Shown one piece after another: positions 43,426 through 51,830 of a DNA stretch of 64,000 nucleotides; position 1 is the first letter of the stretch, and every line of letters starts with the position of its first letter. The translations under genes were made by a program, and so were the position numbers. The notes beneath the pieces were generated by a model, which made no database searches, was not told where the DNA came from, and saw nothing but the letters and a program-made list of their open reading frames with translations. This stretch comes from JBAXGW01 sp037139195 (GTDB taxonomy: Bacteria > Bacteroidota > Bacteroidia > Bacteroidales > JAHJDW01), in contig JBAXGW010000017.1 of the NCBI GenBank assembly GCA_037139195.1, positions 1 to 64,000 of the forward strand, read 5' to 3'.

Positions 43426-44454
43426 TTAGTTTCTAAAAATGGTGTTTTTATTTAAAAATGCCTTAAATATATAATATAAATATTCACCACGAACCACGTC
43501 TTGAGCTGAAAAACGATTGATTTCAATAGGAATTCGCTGAATATTTTTTTTACAGCTATCGTTTTTTAAGCCAGCACAACCAAATGTTAAATCCGAAATG
43601 GGTTTGTTGCTATTGAAAATAGTTTCAAAAAAACGTTTCGACACTCCAAAATCACTGAATGGAAATGAAAAAGTTTTATAGTTTAAATTAAATTTGCTGC
43701 AAATATCATTTATACTTTGCTCAATTTGAATCAATTGATCATTTTCTTTTAATAATGAAAATTGAGGATGGTCAATACTATGAGCTCCAAATTCAAAGCC
43801 TTGGCTTATTAATGCATTAATTTGATTAGTATTCAAATAAGGTTTGTGTTTTTGCAGGTATTCGTTAAAATCTACTTCTAAAATATCTGCTAATTCATCA
43901 ATATAATGTTTATTCAGGTAATTTATTGAAAATAACGATTTATAATTATTCGAAAAAGAAAGCTGCTTTTCAGAAAACCAGTCGGTTATTATATTTTGAT
44001 TCTTATTAGATTTTTGGAAAGAAATCAATTTTTCAATCAGAATACTAGTTTTGAATCTAAAAAACAAATCCTTGTTATCGATGAATCCGGAGTTTAGAAA
44101 ACAAATTGCTGGAACACCTTTTTTTATAAGTATTGGAGCAATAATATCATGAAACTCTCTCAAACCATCGTCGAAGGACAGCAAGAATTGATTTTTTTTA
44201 AATGGTGTAGCGTTTTCAGTTTGATTTTTAAATGTTTGATAGTCAATTGGGGAGTAATATTTAAGAAAAAAATCTAAGTCATTTTCAAAAGCTTTAATAC
44301 TTCTTATTTCGTACAAATGCTTAATATGAATCAAATCTTCGTTTGAAACAACGTGATAAAAAGGCAAAATAGTTCTTTTTTTCGTGCTATTAATGAGCAC
44401 TTGTAAAGGCAAAATATTCAGAAAATGAGCTAATTTATAAAAATTCGAATTCAT
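43426..44454 (-). CDS. Polysaccharide deacetylase family protein (NodB homology)
   Basis: A 342-aa protein with the NodB catalytic signature: LLSFDDGLREF (about residues 90-100) supplying the Asp pair, and GAHSIDHPQFSLL (HxxxH metal-binding motif, about 225-237). The LPxxx-type later motif is not obvious. There is no clear signal peptide, which fits an enzyme acting on the cytoplasmic or peri-membrane side. The GNAT gene follows after 2 bases, so the two are likely co-transcribed. Confidence 0.85.
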   Translation of the reverse strand: MNSNFYKLAHFLNILPLQVLINSTKKRTILPFYHVVSNEDLIHIKHLYEIRSIKAFENDLDFFLKYYSPIDYQTFKNQTENATPFKKNQFLLSFDDGLREFHDIIAPILIKKGVPAICFLNSGFIDNKDLFFRFKTSILIEKLISFQKSNKNQNIITDWFSEKQLSFSNNYKSLFSINYLNKHYIDELADILEVDFNEYLQKHKPYLNTNQINALISQGFEFGAHSIDHPQFSLLKENDQLIQIEQSINDICSKFNLNYKTFSFPFSDFGVSKRFFETIFNSNKPISDLTFGCAGLKNDSCKKNIQRIPIEINRFSAQDVVRGEYLYYIFKAFLNKNTIFRN

Positions 44455-44625
44455 GAAAGTTTTATCAATTCTTAATTGACAAATGTAAAAAAAAAAGTCA
44501 TGTTAGTTCTCTTTTTAATCAAAATAAGGGTCAATCAGAAAATTTCTTAATTTTATAAAAAATAATATCACAAACAAAAATTAAAAAGGGAATTTTTATA
44601 ATTTAGCCAAAAATATGAAAGCTGG

Positions 44626-45723
44626 GTGGAGAATTTAATTTACAAAATTGGAATTGGTTTAATTCCAAAAATTGGCGACGTAACTGCTAAAAAATTAATA
44701 GCTTATTGTGGTGGTGTTGATGCTGTATTTCAGGACAATAAAGCGGCTTTAAAAAAAATTCCAGGAATAAATACTGCAATTTTAAACGAAATTGCAAATC
44801 AAACTGTCCTGTCGAAGGCAGAAAAGGAAATTAAATTCATTGAAAAAAATAATATAAAACCATTGTTTTACCTTGATGAAAACTATCCTACACGGTTAAA
44901 ACATTGCAACGATGGTCCAATAATGTTGTATTATCAGGGAAATGCCAACTTAAATACGAAGAAAGTTTTGGCAGTTGTTGGAACTCGTCGTTCTACAGAT
45001 TATGGGAAAATAATGTGCGAAGAAGTTGTGTCACAAATGGCAAGTCTCGATGTTTTAATTGTAAGTGGATTAGCCTATGGTATTGATATTTGTGCACATA
45101 AAAGCGCCATACACAACGATTTGCCTACAGTTGGCGTATTGGGACATGGATTAGATAAGCTATATCCAGCAGAACACAGAAAAGTTGCCGATCAAATGAT
45201 TGAAAATGGAGGGCTTTTAACTGAATTCATGAGTGAAAGTCGTTTCGAGAAAGAAAACTTTCCCAAGCGAAACAGAATAATTGCAGGAATGGCTGATGCA
45301 ACTTTAGTAGTTGAAGCAGCAGCAAAAGGCGGTGCACTGATTACAGCCGAAATCGCAAATAGCTATAATCGCGATGTATTTGCCTTTCCTGGAAGAGCAA
45401 GCGACACCTATTCTAAAGGGTGTAATTTTTTGATAAAAACAAATCGTGCAGCTCTTGCTGAATCTGGTGCCGATATTATTTATTTAATGGATTGGATGGA
45501 AAAAACATCTAAAAAGAAAACCATTCAACAACAGCTTTTTGTTGAACTCACAGAAGAAGAACAACTTATTAAAGATATCCTTTTGCAGCAAGAACATATT
45601 GCTATCGATTCTTTAGCAATAAAATGTAATTTGCCAGTAAGCAGAGTTTCTGCAATGCTCTTAAATATGGAATTTGTAGGTGTAGTACGCACTTTACCGG
45701 GCAAAATATATCAATTGGTATAA
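44626..45723 (+). CDS. dprA: DNA-processing protein DprA
   Basis: A 365-aa protein that loads RecA on incoming ssDNA during transformation. N-terminal SAM/HhH-like region (GLIPKIGDVTAKKLIAYCG), then the Rossmann DprA domain at about 75-290: AVVGTRRSTDYGKIMCEEVV, VSGLAYGIDICAHKSAI, GHGLDKLYPAEHRK, ERF-like KRNRIIAGMADATLVVEA and ANSYNRDVFAFPGRASD. A C-terminal winged helix (DSLAIKCNLPVSRVSAMLLN) completes it. The start is GTG; the nearby ATG at 44615 is out of frame. comF lies about 9 kb upstream. Confidence 0.96.
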   Translation: MENLIYKIGIGLIPKIGDVTAKKLIAYCGGVDAVFQDNKAALKKIPGINTAILNEIANQTVLSKAEKEIKFIEKNNIKPLFYLDENYPTRLKHCNDGPIMLYYQGNANLNTKKVLAVVGTRRSTDYGKIMCEEVVSQMASLDVLIVSGLAYGIDICAHKSAIHNDLPTVGVLGHGLDKLYPAEHRKVADQMIENGGLLTEFMSESRFEKENFPKRNRIIAGMADATLVVEAAAKGGALITAEIANSYNRDVFAFPGRASDTYSKGCNFLIKTNRAALAESGADIIYLMDWMEKTSKKKTIQQQLFVELTEEEQLIKDILLQQEHIAIDSLAIKCNLPVSRVSAMLLNMEFVGVVRTLPGKIYQLV

Positions 45724-45791
45724 ATTGGCTAAACGCATTAAACTTTAAGGCGTATAATGCAATCTAATCATGACTTTTTAAAAATATTTTT

Positions 45792-48323
45792 ATGAAATAT
45801 CTATTATTTATTTTAATACTGTGTCCAATAATTGTGTTTGCTCAACCACCACATGGCGGAGCTCCAAATGGCAATATGCCTGAGATAGGCATTGTTAAAG
45901 GGAAAATTTTTGATTCTCAAACACAAAAGCCTGTGGAGTATGCCACTGTAGCTTTAATTAGAGTAAAAGACTCTGCAATAGTTAATGGAACAACAACTAC
46001 TGCTGCAGGATTATTTGAAATGAAAGATTTGAAATTCGGAAAATATAGAATACGTATCGGCTTTGTAGGATACAAGAATAAAATTGTTGATTCTATTTTT
46101 ATTTACCCAAAGCAAACCACAGTTGATTTGGGTCAAATATTTATTGATAACGCTAGCACTAATTTATCAGAAGTAAAAATAAAAGCAGAAAACGATATGC
46201 TTATTACTGGCATCGACAAAAAAATATATAATGTAGAAAAAAATTTAGTGGCTTCAGGCGGTTCTGCTACCGATGTGCTACAAAACATACCATCTGTTAA
46301 TGTTGATATGGACGGCAACGTAACTATGCGTGGAAGTGGAAATTTAACCATATTAATTGATGGAAAGCCTTCGGGTATGGTTGCAGCAAGTAAATCTCAA
46401 GCTCTTGAGCAAATACCAGCAAGTTCCATTCAAAGTATTGAAATTATTACTAATCCTTCGGCAAAATACGATCCTGAAGGTATGTCGGGAATTATTAATA
46501 TTATTTTGAAAAAGAATTTAAAACAAGGACTAAATGGTACAGTTCAAGGTAGTGCTGGAACTGGCGATAAATATAACACTTCGCTTAATTTAGGTTACAG
46601 AAATTCAAAAGTAAACTTATCAGGAAGCTATAGCTATATGAATAATCAAAGTAAGGGCTGGTCTAATTCTAAACGATATAACACAGGAAGTGATACACTT
46701 TCTTGGTATCAACAAAAAGGACAAAGCTTTGGACATAGAGCATCGCATGTTGGCAAATTAGGCGCCGACTTTTATTTAAGTAGTACAAATTCACTAGGTG
46801 CAACCGCAGTTGTAAGTATTATGGATGCTACGCCTCATGGTAATACTAAATATTATACTTTTGATAATTCAATTGATAATAATCCAATTTCTCTATCGAA
46901 AAGAATCGATTCAGAAATATCTAAAAGCAATAGTACAGATTTAGCTTTAAGCTATAAACATACATTTAAAAAACCCGATCAAACTTTCAATGCGGATGTT
47001 CAGTATACTTTAGACAGAGAAAACGAAGATAATTATTTTAACACAAAAATATACGATCCTGCTACAGAATACGAATTGTTGATACCCGAAACAAAGGAAA
47101 TTGATTATGGTACTGATAATGAAAAAGTGTTAAATGTTCAAGCTGATTATGTTCACCCTCTTAAAAATCCTGATAGCAAAATTGAAGCAGGCTATCGTTC
47201 TGTCTTTAAAACTTTAGATAATGATCTTAAAATAGATAACTTTAATTCAACAACTTCTGAGTGGATTACAAATACAAATTTTTCAAATCATTTTATTTAT
47301 AATACTCAAATTCATGCTGCTTATGGAACGTATTCCAATGCAATTAAAAAATTGAGTTATCAAGCAGGATTGCGTTTAGAACAGGCATTATCGGAGTTTG
47401 AAATGAAAAATACAAATGAAACTTTTTCAAAAGATTATTTTAGTTTTTTCCCAACGATGCATGTTGCATACAAGCCAAATGAAAGCAGACAATGGCAATT
47501 AAGCTATACTCGCAGGGTAAATCGACCAGAATCAGAGTCAATAAATCCTTTTCATCACATAACCGACCCATTAAATGTACGCGTAGGAAATCCAAAAATT
47601 GATCCTGAATATATTAATGCTTATGAGATAAGTTATTTAAATATTTGGAAAAAATACACATTAACATCATCCATTTTTTACAGAAAAGTAAATGATATGA
47701 TTTCTAGGTATAAAGTATCATTTAACGACTCAACAATGCTTCAATATGCCCCCAATTTGTACGATGCAAATAATGATTCAACTACTTTAACCACCTTTTT
47801 AAATTATTCAAACTCACAATCTTATGGATTTGAATTTATAGCATTAGCTAGTCCGTTTAAATTTCTGCGTTTAAATGGAAATTTTAGCATTTACGAGTCT
47901 GTTGTTAATGGCGATAATGTGGAAGCAGCAATGAATAGCAATAGCTTTAATTGGACAGCAAGAGTGAATGCAACTATAATTTTGCCAAAAAGCTTGAGTT
48001 TTCAACTATCTGGAAATTATATGTCGCCTATGAAAGGACCACAAGGCACATTTATTATGGGCTTTGGTATGGATGGTGCAATTAAAAAAGAAATAATGGA
48101 CGGAAAAGGAACTATAGGTTTTAGAGTTAGTGATATTTTAGATTCAAGAAAAATGCACATGGAAATGGTTGGAAATGGTTTCTCCCAAGAATCTGAAAGA
48201 AGAAGAGATTCAAGAGCATTCTTCATCAACTTTTCTTATAAATTTGGCAAAATGGATAAAAATGATCGTAAAGCAAAACGCCAAGAAGAAAGAGATTCTC
48301 AGCCCATGGACGATGGAATGTAG
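45792..48323 (+). CDS. Outer-membrane TonB-receptor-like beta-barrel protein
   Basis: An 843-aa protein with a Sec signal (MKYLLFILILCPIIVFAQ), a CarboxypepD_reg-like domain at about 33-115 (GKIFDSQTQKPVEYATVALI), and a TonB plug (about 130-235; DVLQNIPSVNVDMDGNVTMR, NPSAKYDPEGMSGIINIILK). The rest is a barrel with RQWQLSYTRRVNRPESESIN, the mark of the outer-membrane beta-barrel family (Bacteroidota TonB-receptor homologues). It ends in a charged, Arg/Asp-rich tail rather than a final aromatic residue. A terminator follows. Substrate unknown. Confidence 0.87.
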   Translation: MKYLLFILILCPIIVFAQPPHGGAPNGNMPEIGIVKGKIFDSQTQKPVEYATVALIRVKDSAIVNGTTTTAAGLFEMKDLKFGKYRIRIGFVGYKNKIVDSIFIYPKQTTVDLGQIFIDNASTNLSEVKIKAENDMLITGIDKKIYNVEKNLVASGGSATDVLQNIPSVNVDMDGNVTMRGSGNLTILIDGKPSGMVAASKSQALEQIPASSIQSIEIITNPSAKYDPEGMSGIINIILKKNLKQGLNGTVQGSAGTGDKYNTSLNLGYRNSKVNLSGSYSYMNNQSKGWSNSKRYNTGSDTLSWYQQKGQSFGHRASHVGKLGADFYLSSTNSLGATAVVSIMDATPHGNTKYYTFDNSIDNNPISLSKRIDSEISKSNSTDLALSYKHTFKKPDQTFNADVQYTLDRENEDNYFNTKIYDPATEYELLIPETKEIDYGTDNEKVLNVQADYVHPLKNPDSKIEAGYRSVFKTLDNDLKIDNFNSTTSEWITNTNFSNHFIYNTQIHAAYGTYSNAIKKLSYQAGLRLEQALSEFEMKNTNETFSKDYFSFFPTMHVAYKPNESRQWQLSYTRRVNRPESESINPFHHITDPLNVRVGNPKIDPEYINAYEISYLNIWKKYTLTSSIFYRKVNDMISRYKVSFNDSTMLQYAPNLYDANNDSTTLTTFLNYSNSQSYGFEFIALASPFKFLRLNGNFSIYESVVNGDNVEAAMNSNSFNWTARVNATIILPKSLSFQLSGNYMSPMKGPQGTFIMGFGMDGAIKKEIMDGKGTIGFRVSDILDSRKMHMEMVGNGFSQESERRRDSRAFFINFSYKFGKMDKNDRKAKRQEERDSQPMDDGM

Positions 48324-48372
48324 ATATTGTAATTCATTAATTGGTATTGCTAAATGATGATCATCAGCAATT

Positions 48373-48418
48373 ATATTTCCAAATGAAGAGAATATTTCGT
48401 TTGGAAATATTTGTTTTA
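48373..48418 (+). terminator. Terminator after the 843-aa outer-membrane protein gene
   Basis: ATATTTCCAAA (48373-48383) pairs with TTTGGAAATAT (48400-48410) in an 11-bp stem with a 16-base loop, followed by TTGTTTTA. The 266-base spacer to atpA also holds a weaker TTGCT/AGCAA palindrome at 48347-48370 and the atpA promoter. Confidence 0.7.
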
Positions 48419-48512
48419 TAACAAGATAATATGTTGTAATAATAATATTATCAATTAGTTAAATATTATTTGAATTTATATATGGTTTTTTTTTGAAAAA
48501 AAACGGAATAAG

Positions 48513-48543
48513 TTTGATTATTTGTAAAATATAAATACATTTG
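48513..48543 (+). promoter_or_regulatory. Promoter of atpA-atpG
   Basis: TTTG (48513-48516), 19 bases, TACATTTG (48536-48543): a canonical Bacteroidota promoter 46 bases before the atpA ATG. Confidence 0.78.
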
Positions 48544-48589
48544 TAAAGACTCATTAAGAGATAATAGTAATTTTAAAAATAGAATAAAA

Positions 48590-50170
48590 ATGGCTGAAAT
48601 TAAACCTGCTGAAGTTTCTGCGATTCTGCGTCAACAACTATCGGGATTTAAATTTGATTCTGAACTTCAAGAAGTTGGAACAGTTTTACAAGTTGGTGAT
48701 GGTATTGCTCGTATTTACGGATTAACGAACGTTCAATCTGGAGAGTTAATTGAATTACCTGGCTCACTTAAAGGTATCGTATTAAATCTTGAAGAAGATA
48801 ATATTGGTGCTGTGCTTTTAGGAAATTCTAACCATGTTAAAGAAGGTGATACCGTTAAAAGAACTGGTAAAATTGCTTCTATAGACGTAAGTGAAGAAAT
48901 GATTGGTCGTGTTATCAATACCCTTGGCGAACCAATAGATGGTAAAGGGCCAATTGGCGGAACAAAATATTCTTTGCCTCTTGAAAGAAAAGCTCCTGGT
49001 GTAATCTACAGACAACCTGTGAATGAGCCACTTCAAACTGGTTTAAAAGCAATTGACTCGATGATTCCAATTGGTCGCGGACAACGTGAGCTTATTATTG
49101 GTGACCGTCAGACTGGTAAAACAGCTATCGCTATTGATACAATTATTAATCAAAAATCTAATTACGAAAAAGGTGAGCCTGTTTTTTGTATTTACGTAGC
49201 TGTAGGTCAAAAAGGTTCTACAGTTGCTAATATCTATAAAACACTTGAAGAACACGGAGCAATGGCATATACTGTTATTGTATCTTCTACAGCTTCTGAT
49301 CCTGCTGCACTTCAATTCTATGCTCCATTTGCTGGTGCTGCTATTGGTGAGTTTTTCAGAGACTCTGGAAGAGCTGCTCTTGTTATTTATGACGATTTGT
49401 CGAAACAAGCAGTTGCATATCGCGAAGTTTCTTTATTACTTCGTCGTCCTCCAGGTCGTGAAGCTTATCCTGGCGACGTTTTCTATCTTCACTCACGCCT
49501 ACTAGAAAGAGCTGCTAGAGTTATCAAGTCTGATGAAATTGCACGCGAAATGAACGACCTTCCTGAGGTTCTTAAACCTATAGTTAAAGGTGGTGGCTCA
49601 TTAACTGCACTTCCAATAATTGAAACTCAAGCTGGCGATGTTTCTGCATATATTCCAACAAATGTAATTTCTATTACTGACGGACAAATTTTCCTTGAAA
49701 GTAATTTATTTAACTCTGGTATTCGTCCAGCTATTAACGTTGGTATTTCGGTATCACGTGTGGGTGGTAATGCTCAGATTAAATCAATGAAAAAAGTTGC
49801 AGGTACATTGAAAATTGACCAAGCTCAATTCCGCGAATTAGAAGCCTTTGCAAAATTTGGCTCTGACTTAGATGCAACAACAAAATCGATCCTTGATAAA
49901 GGTGCTAGAAATGTTGAAATTCTAAAACAACCTCAATACGCTCCAATTCCTGTTGAAAAACAAATTGCTGTGATTTATTGTGGAACTAAAGGCTTATTGC
50001 AAAAAGTTCCTATTAATAAAATGAAACAATTTGAAGAAGATTTTATCCAAATAATGGAGTTGAATCACCAAAATATACTTGATGGTTTAGCAAAAGGTCT
50101 ATTAACAGATGAAATTACTTCAGTATTAGAGAAAGTAGCAAGAGAAGTAGCTGAAAAATTTGAAAAATAA
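48590..50170 (+). CDS. atpA: ATP synthase F1 subunit alpha
   Basis: Non-catalytic nucleotide-binding subunit (526 aa). Walker A motif GDRQTGKTAI (about residue 171) and the Walker B-like stretch ALVIYDDLSKQAVAYREVSL; the family signature (Ser-Arg finger region) is present. The N-terminal beta-barrel domain (VGDGIARIYGLTNVQSGELI) is intact. It is normally directly after atpH; here it has its own promoter and lies 17.8 kb downstream, with atpG 75 bases later. Confidence 0.97.
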   Translation: MAEIKPAEVSAILRQQLSGFKFDSELQEVGTVLQVGDGIARIYGLTNVQSGELIELPGSLKGIVLNLEEDNIGAVLLGNSNHVKEGDTVKRTGKIASIDVSEEMIGRVINTLGEPIDGKGPIGGTKYSLPLERKAPGVIYRQPVNEPLQTGLKAIDSMIPIGRGQRELIIGDRQTGKTAIAIDTIINQKSNYEKGEPVFCIYVAVGQKGSTVANIYKTLEEHGAMAYTVIVSSTASDPAALQFYAPFAGAAIGEFFRDSGRAALVIYDDLSKQAVAYREVSLLLRRPPGREAYPGDVFYLHSRLLERAARVIKSDEIAREMNDLPEVLKPIVKGGGSLTALPIIETQAGDVSAYIPTNVISITDGQIFLESNLFNSGIRPAINVGISVSRVGGNAQIKSMKKVAGTLKIDQAQFRELEAFAKFGSDLDATTKSILDKGARNVEILKQPQYAPIPVEKQIAVIYCGTKGLLQKVPINKMKQFEEDFIQIMELNHQNILDGLAKGLLTDEITSVLEKVAREVAEKFEK

Positions 50171-50174
50171 ACCA

Positions 50175-50222
50175 TTTTTAATAACGGTAATTATGTGAAA
50201 TCGAAGTTACCGTTATTAAAAA
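50175..50222 (+). promoter_or_regulatory. Large intercistronic hairpin between atpA and atpG
   Basis: TTTTTAATAACGGTAA (50175-50190) is the perfect complement of TTACCGTTATTAAAAA (50207-50222), a 16-bp stem with a 16-base loop, in the 75-base spacer. No T tract follows, so it is probably not a full terminator. Confidence 0.8.
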
Positions 50223-50245
50223 TCTTCATTTATAAATAAGATAAA

Positions 50246-51133
50246 ATGGCTAATTTAAAAGAAGTAAGAATTCGAATAAAGTCTGTAATCAATACGCAAC
50301 AGATTACTAGTGCCATGAAAATGGTATCTGCATCAAAATTGCGTAGAGCTCAGGATGCAATTGTTCGAATGAGGCCTTACGCACAAAAATTAACTGAAAT
50401 TCAACAAAACCTTTCTTCAGGTCTTGACGATAATAATAATGGAATATATTCTGTACAACGTAAGGAAGAAAAAATTCTTATTATTACTGAGACTTCTAAT
50501 AAAGGTCTTTGCGGTTCATTTAATATGAATGTTATTAAAAAAACCAACGAATTAGTTTCAACTACATACAAAGAGCAATACGAAAAAGGAAATGTTTTTT
50601 TATGCTGTTTAGGGAAAAAAGGAGCTGAATATTTTTCAAGAAGAAAATTCAATGTGGTTGAGGTAAATAATGAATTATTCGATAAACCAAGCTTCGAAAA
50701 TGCACTTCCTGTTGCAGAGAAAATAATGCAATCATTTGTTGATGGCAAATATGATAAAATAGTTATTGTTTACAATCAGTTTAAAAATGCCGCAGTGCAA
50801 TATATTCAAGTTGAACAGTTTTTGCCAATCTTGCCTGCTGTAAATGAAAACATCAATAAAAAAGCATCAAACACGGATTATATATTTCAGCCAGGCAAAG
50901 CTGAAATTTTAAATGAATTAATGCCAAAAGCACTTAAAGTTCAGTTTTATAAAACACTTTTAGATTCGTATGCTTCAGAGCATGGAGCTCGTATGACTGC
51001 AATGCATAAGGCAACAGACAATGCTTCGGATTTACTTAAAGAACTTAGAATTCAATATAACAAAGTACGTCAGGCGGTTATTACTAACGAAATATTAGAA
51101 ATTGTTAGTGGGGCAAATGCATTAAAAGGATAA
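50246..51133 (+). CDS. atpG: ATP synthase F1 subunit gamma
   Basis: Central stalk subunit (295 aa). The N-terminal helix (LKEVRIRIKSVINTQQITSA, MKMVSASKLRRAQ) and the C-terminal helix (AMHKATDNASDLLKELRIQY, RQAVITNEILEIVSGA) form the coiled coil; both are typical. It is after atpA; no beta or epsilon gene follows, which fits the known separate atpDC location in Bacteroidota. A REP-like palindrome follows. Confidence 0.96.
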   Translation: MANLKEVRIRIKSVINTQQITSAMKMVSASKLRRAQDAIVRMRPYAQKLTEIQQNLSSGLDDNNNGIYSVQRKEEKILIITETSNKGLCGSFNMNVIKKTNELVSTTYKEQYEKGNVFLCCLGKKGAEYFSRRKFNVVEVNNELFDKPSFENALPVAEKIMQSFVDGKYDKIVIVYNQFKNAAVQYIQVEQFLPILPAVNENINKKASNTDYIFQPGKAEILNELMPKALKVQFYKTLLDSYASEHGARMTAMHKATDNASDLLKELRIQYNKVRQAVITNEILEIVSGANALKG

Positions 51134-51144
51134 ATAAGAAAAGA

Positions 51145-51183
51145 CTTCGACTACGCTCAGTCTGACGTCACCCTGAGCGTAGT
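51145..51183 (+). repeat. REP-like palindrome
   Basis: CTTCGACTACGCTCAG (51145-51160) and CTGAGCGTAGT (51173-51183), an inverted pair around TCTGACGTCACC. Same arms as at 17221-17264. It lies between atpG and the ferritin gene and could end or stabilise the atpAG transcript. Confidence 0.7.
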
Positions 51184-51214
51184 GGCTTACTAAATATACT
51201 AAATATTATAATAT

Positions 51215-51733
51215 ATGAACAAGAACGTTGAAGACATTTTAAATGCACAGATAGAAAAAGAAGGATATTCTTCAAATCTGTATATTGCAATGGGATCGTG
51301 GGCAGAAAACACTGGTTTTGGTGGCGTAGCACAATGGCTGTATGCACAAGCTGCTGAAGAGCACATGCACATGATGAAATTCATTCATCATATAAACGAA
51401 AGAGGTGGTAAAGCTATTATGCCTGCTTTTGAAAAACCTCCAGTTGAATTTAAAAGCTTAAAAGATTTATTCAACGAAGTACTAAAACATGAAGTTTATA
51501 TTACTGATTCTATCAACGATATAGTTGGAGTATGCTTTGATGAAAGAGATTTCTCTACGAATACTTGGGTACAATGGTTTGTAACCGAACAAATTGAAGA
51601 AGTCGCTGCTGTTAAAACTATCATCGACAAGCTTAATATGCTAGGCGAAACCAATATGTATTTGTTTGATAAAGATATAATGGCTTTGCGTGTTCCTTCA
51701 ACAACTACAACAGGAACAGCTGGTGTTGCCTAA
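51215..51733 (+). CDS. Ferritin (iron-storage protein)
   Basis: A 172-aa bacterial-type non-haem ferritin forming a 24-mer cage that oxidises and stores iron. Ferroxidase ligands match FtnA: E16, E49 and H52 (AAEEHMHMMKF), a further Glu in LKHEVYIT, and the Glu/Gln set in WFVTEQIEEV. The four-helix core is complete; a short TTTTGTAGVA tail extends the C-terminus. It sits downstream of a REP-like palindrome and ends in a strong terminator. No Fe-sensing site is evident. Confidence 0.95.
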   Translation: MNKNVEDILNAQIEKEGYSSNLYIAMGSWAENTGFGGVAQWLYAQAAEEHMHMMKFIHHINERGGKAIMPAFEKPPVEFKSLKDLFNEVLKHEVYITDSINDIVGVCFDERDFSTNTWVQWFVTEQIEEVAAVKTIIDKLNMLGETNMYLFDKDIMALRVPSTTTTGTAGVA

Positions 51734-51751
51734 TAAAAATAATAAAAAATT

Positions 51752-51779
51752 AAAACCACCCTTTTGAGGTGGTTTTTTT
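51752..51779 (+). terminator. Terminator of the ferritin gene
   Basis: AAAACCACC (51752-51760) pairs with GGTGGTTTT (51768-51776) across a 7-base loop, followed by TTT. Confidence 0.88.
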
Positions 51780-51830
51780 ATGAATACTTTTTTAGATATT
51801 GATAGATTAACTAGCTGTATCATACTAATT

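Noticed and set aside
48347..48370. Small palindrome TTGCT...AGCAA as a regulator site
   Set aside because: Weak stem right before the real terminator; no support for a function.
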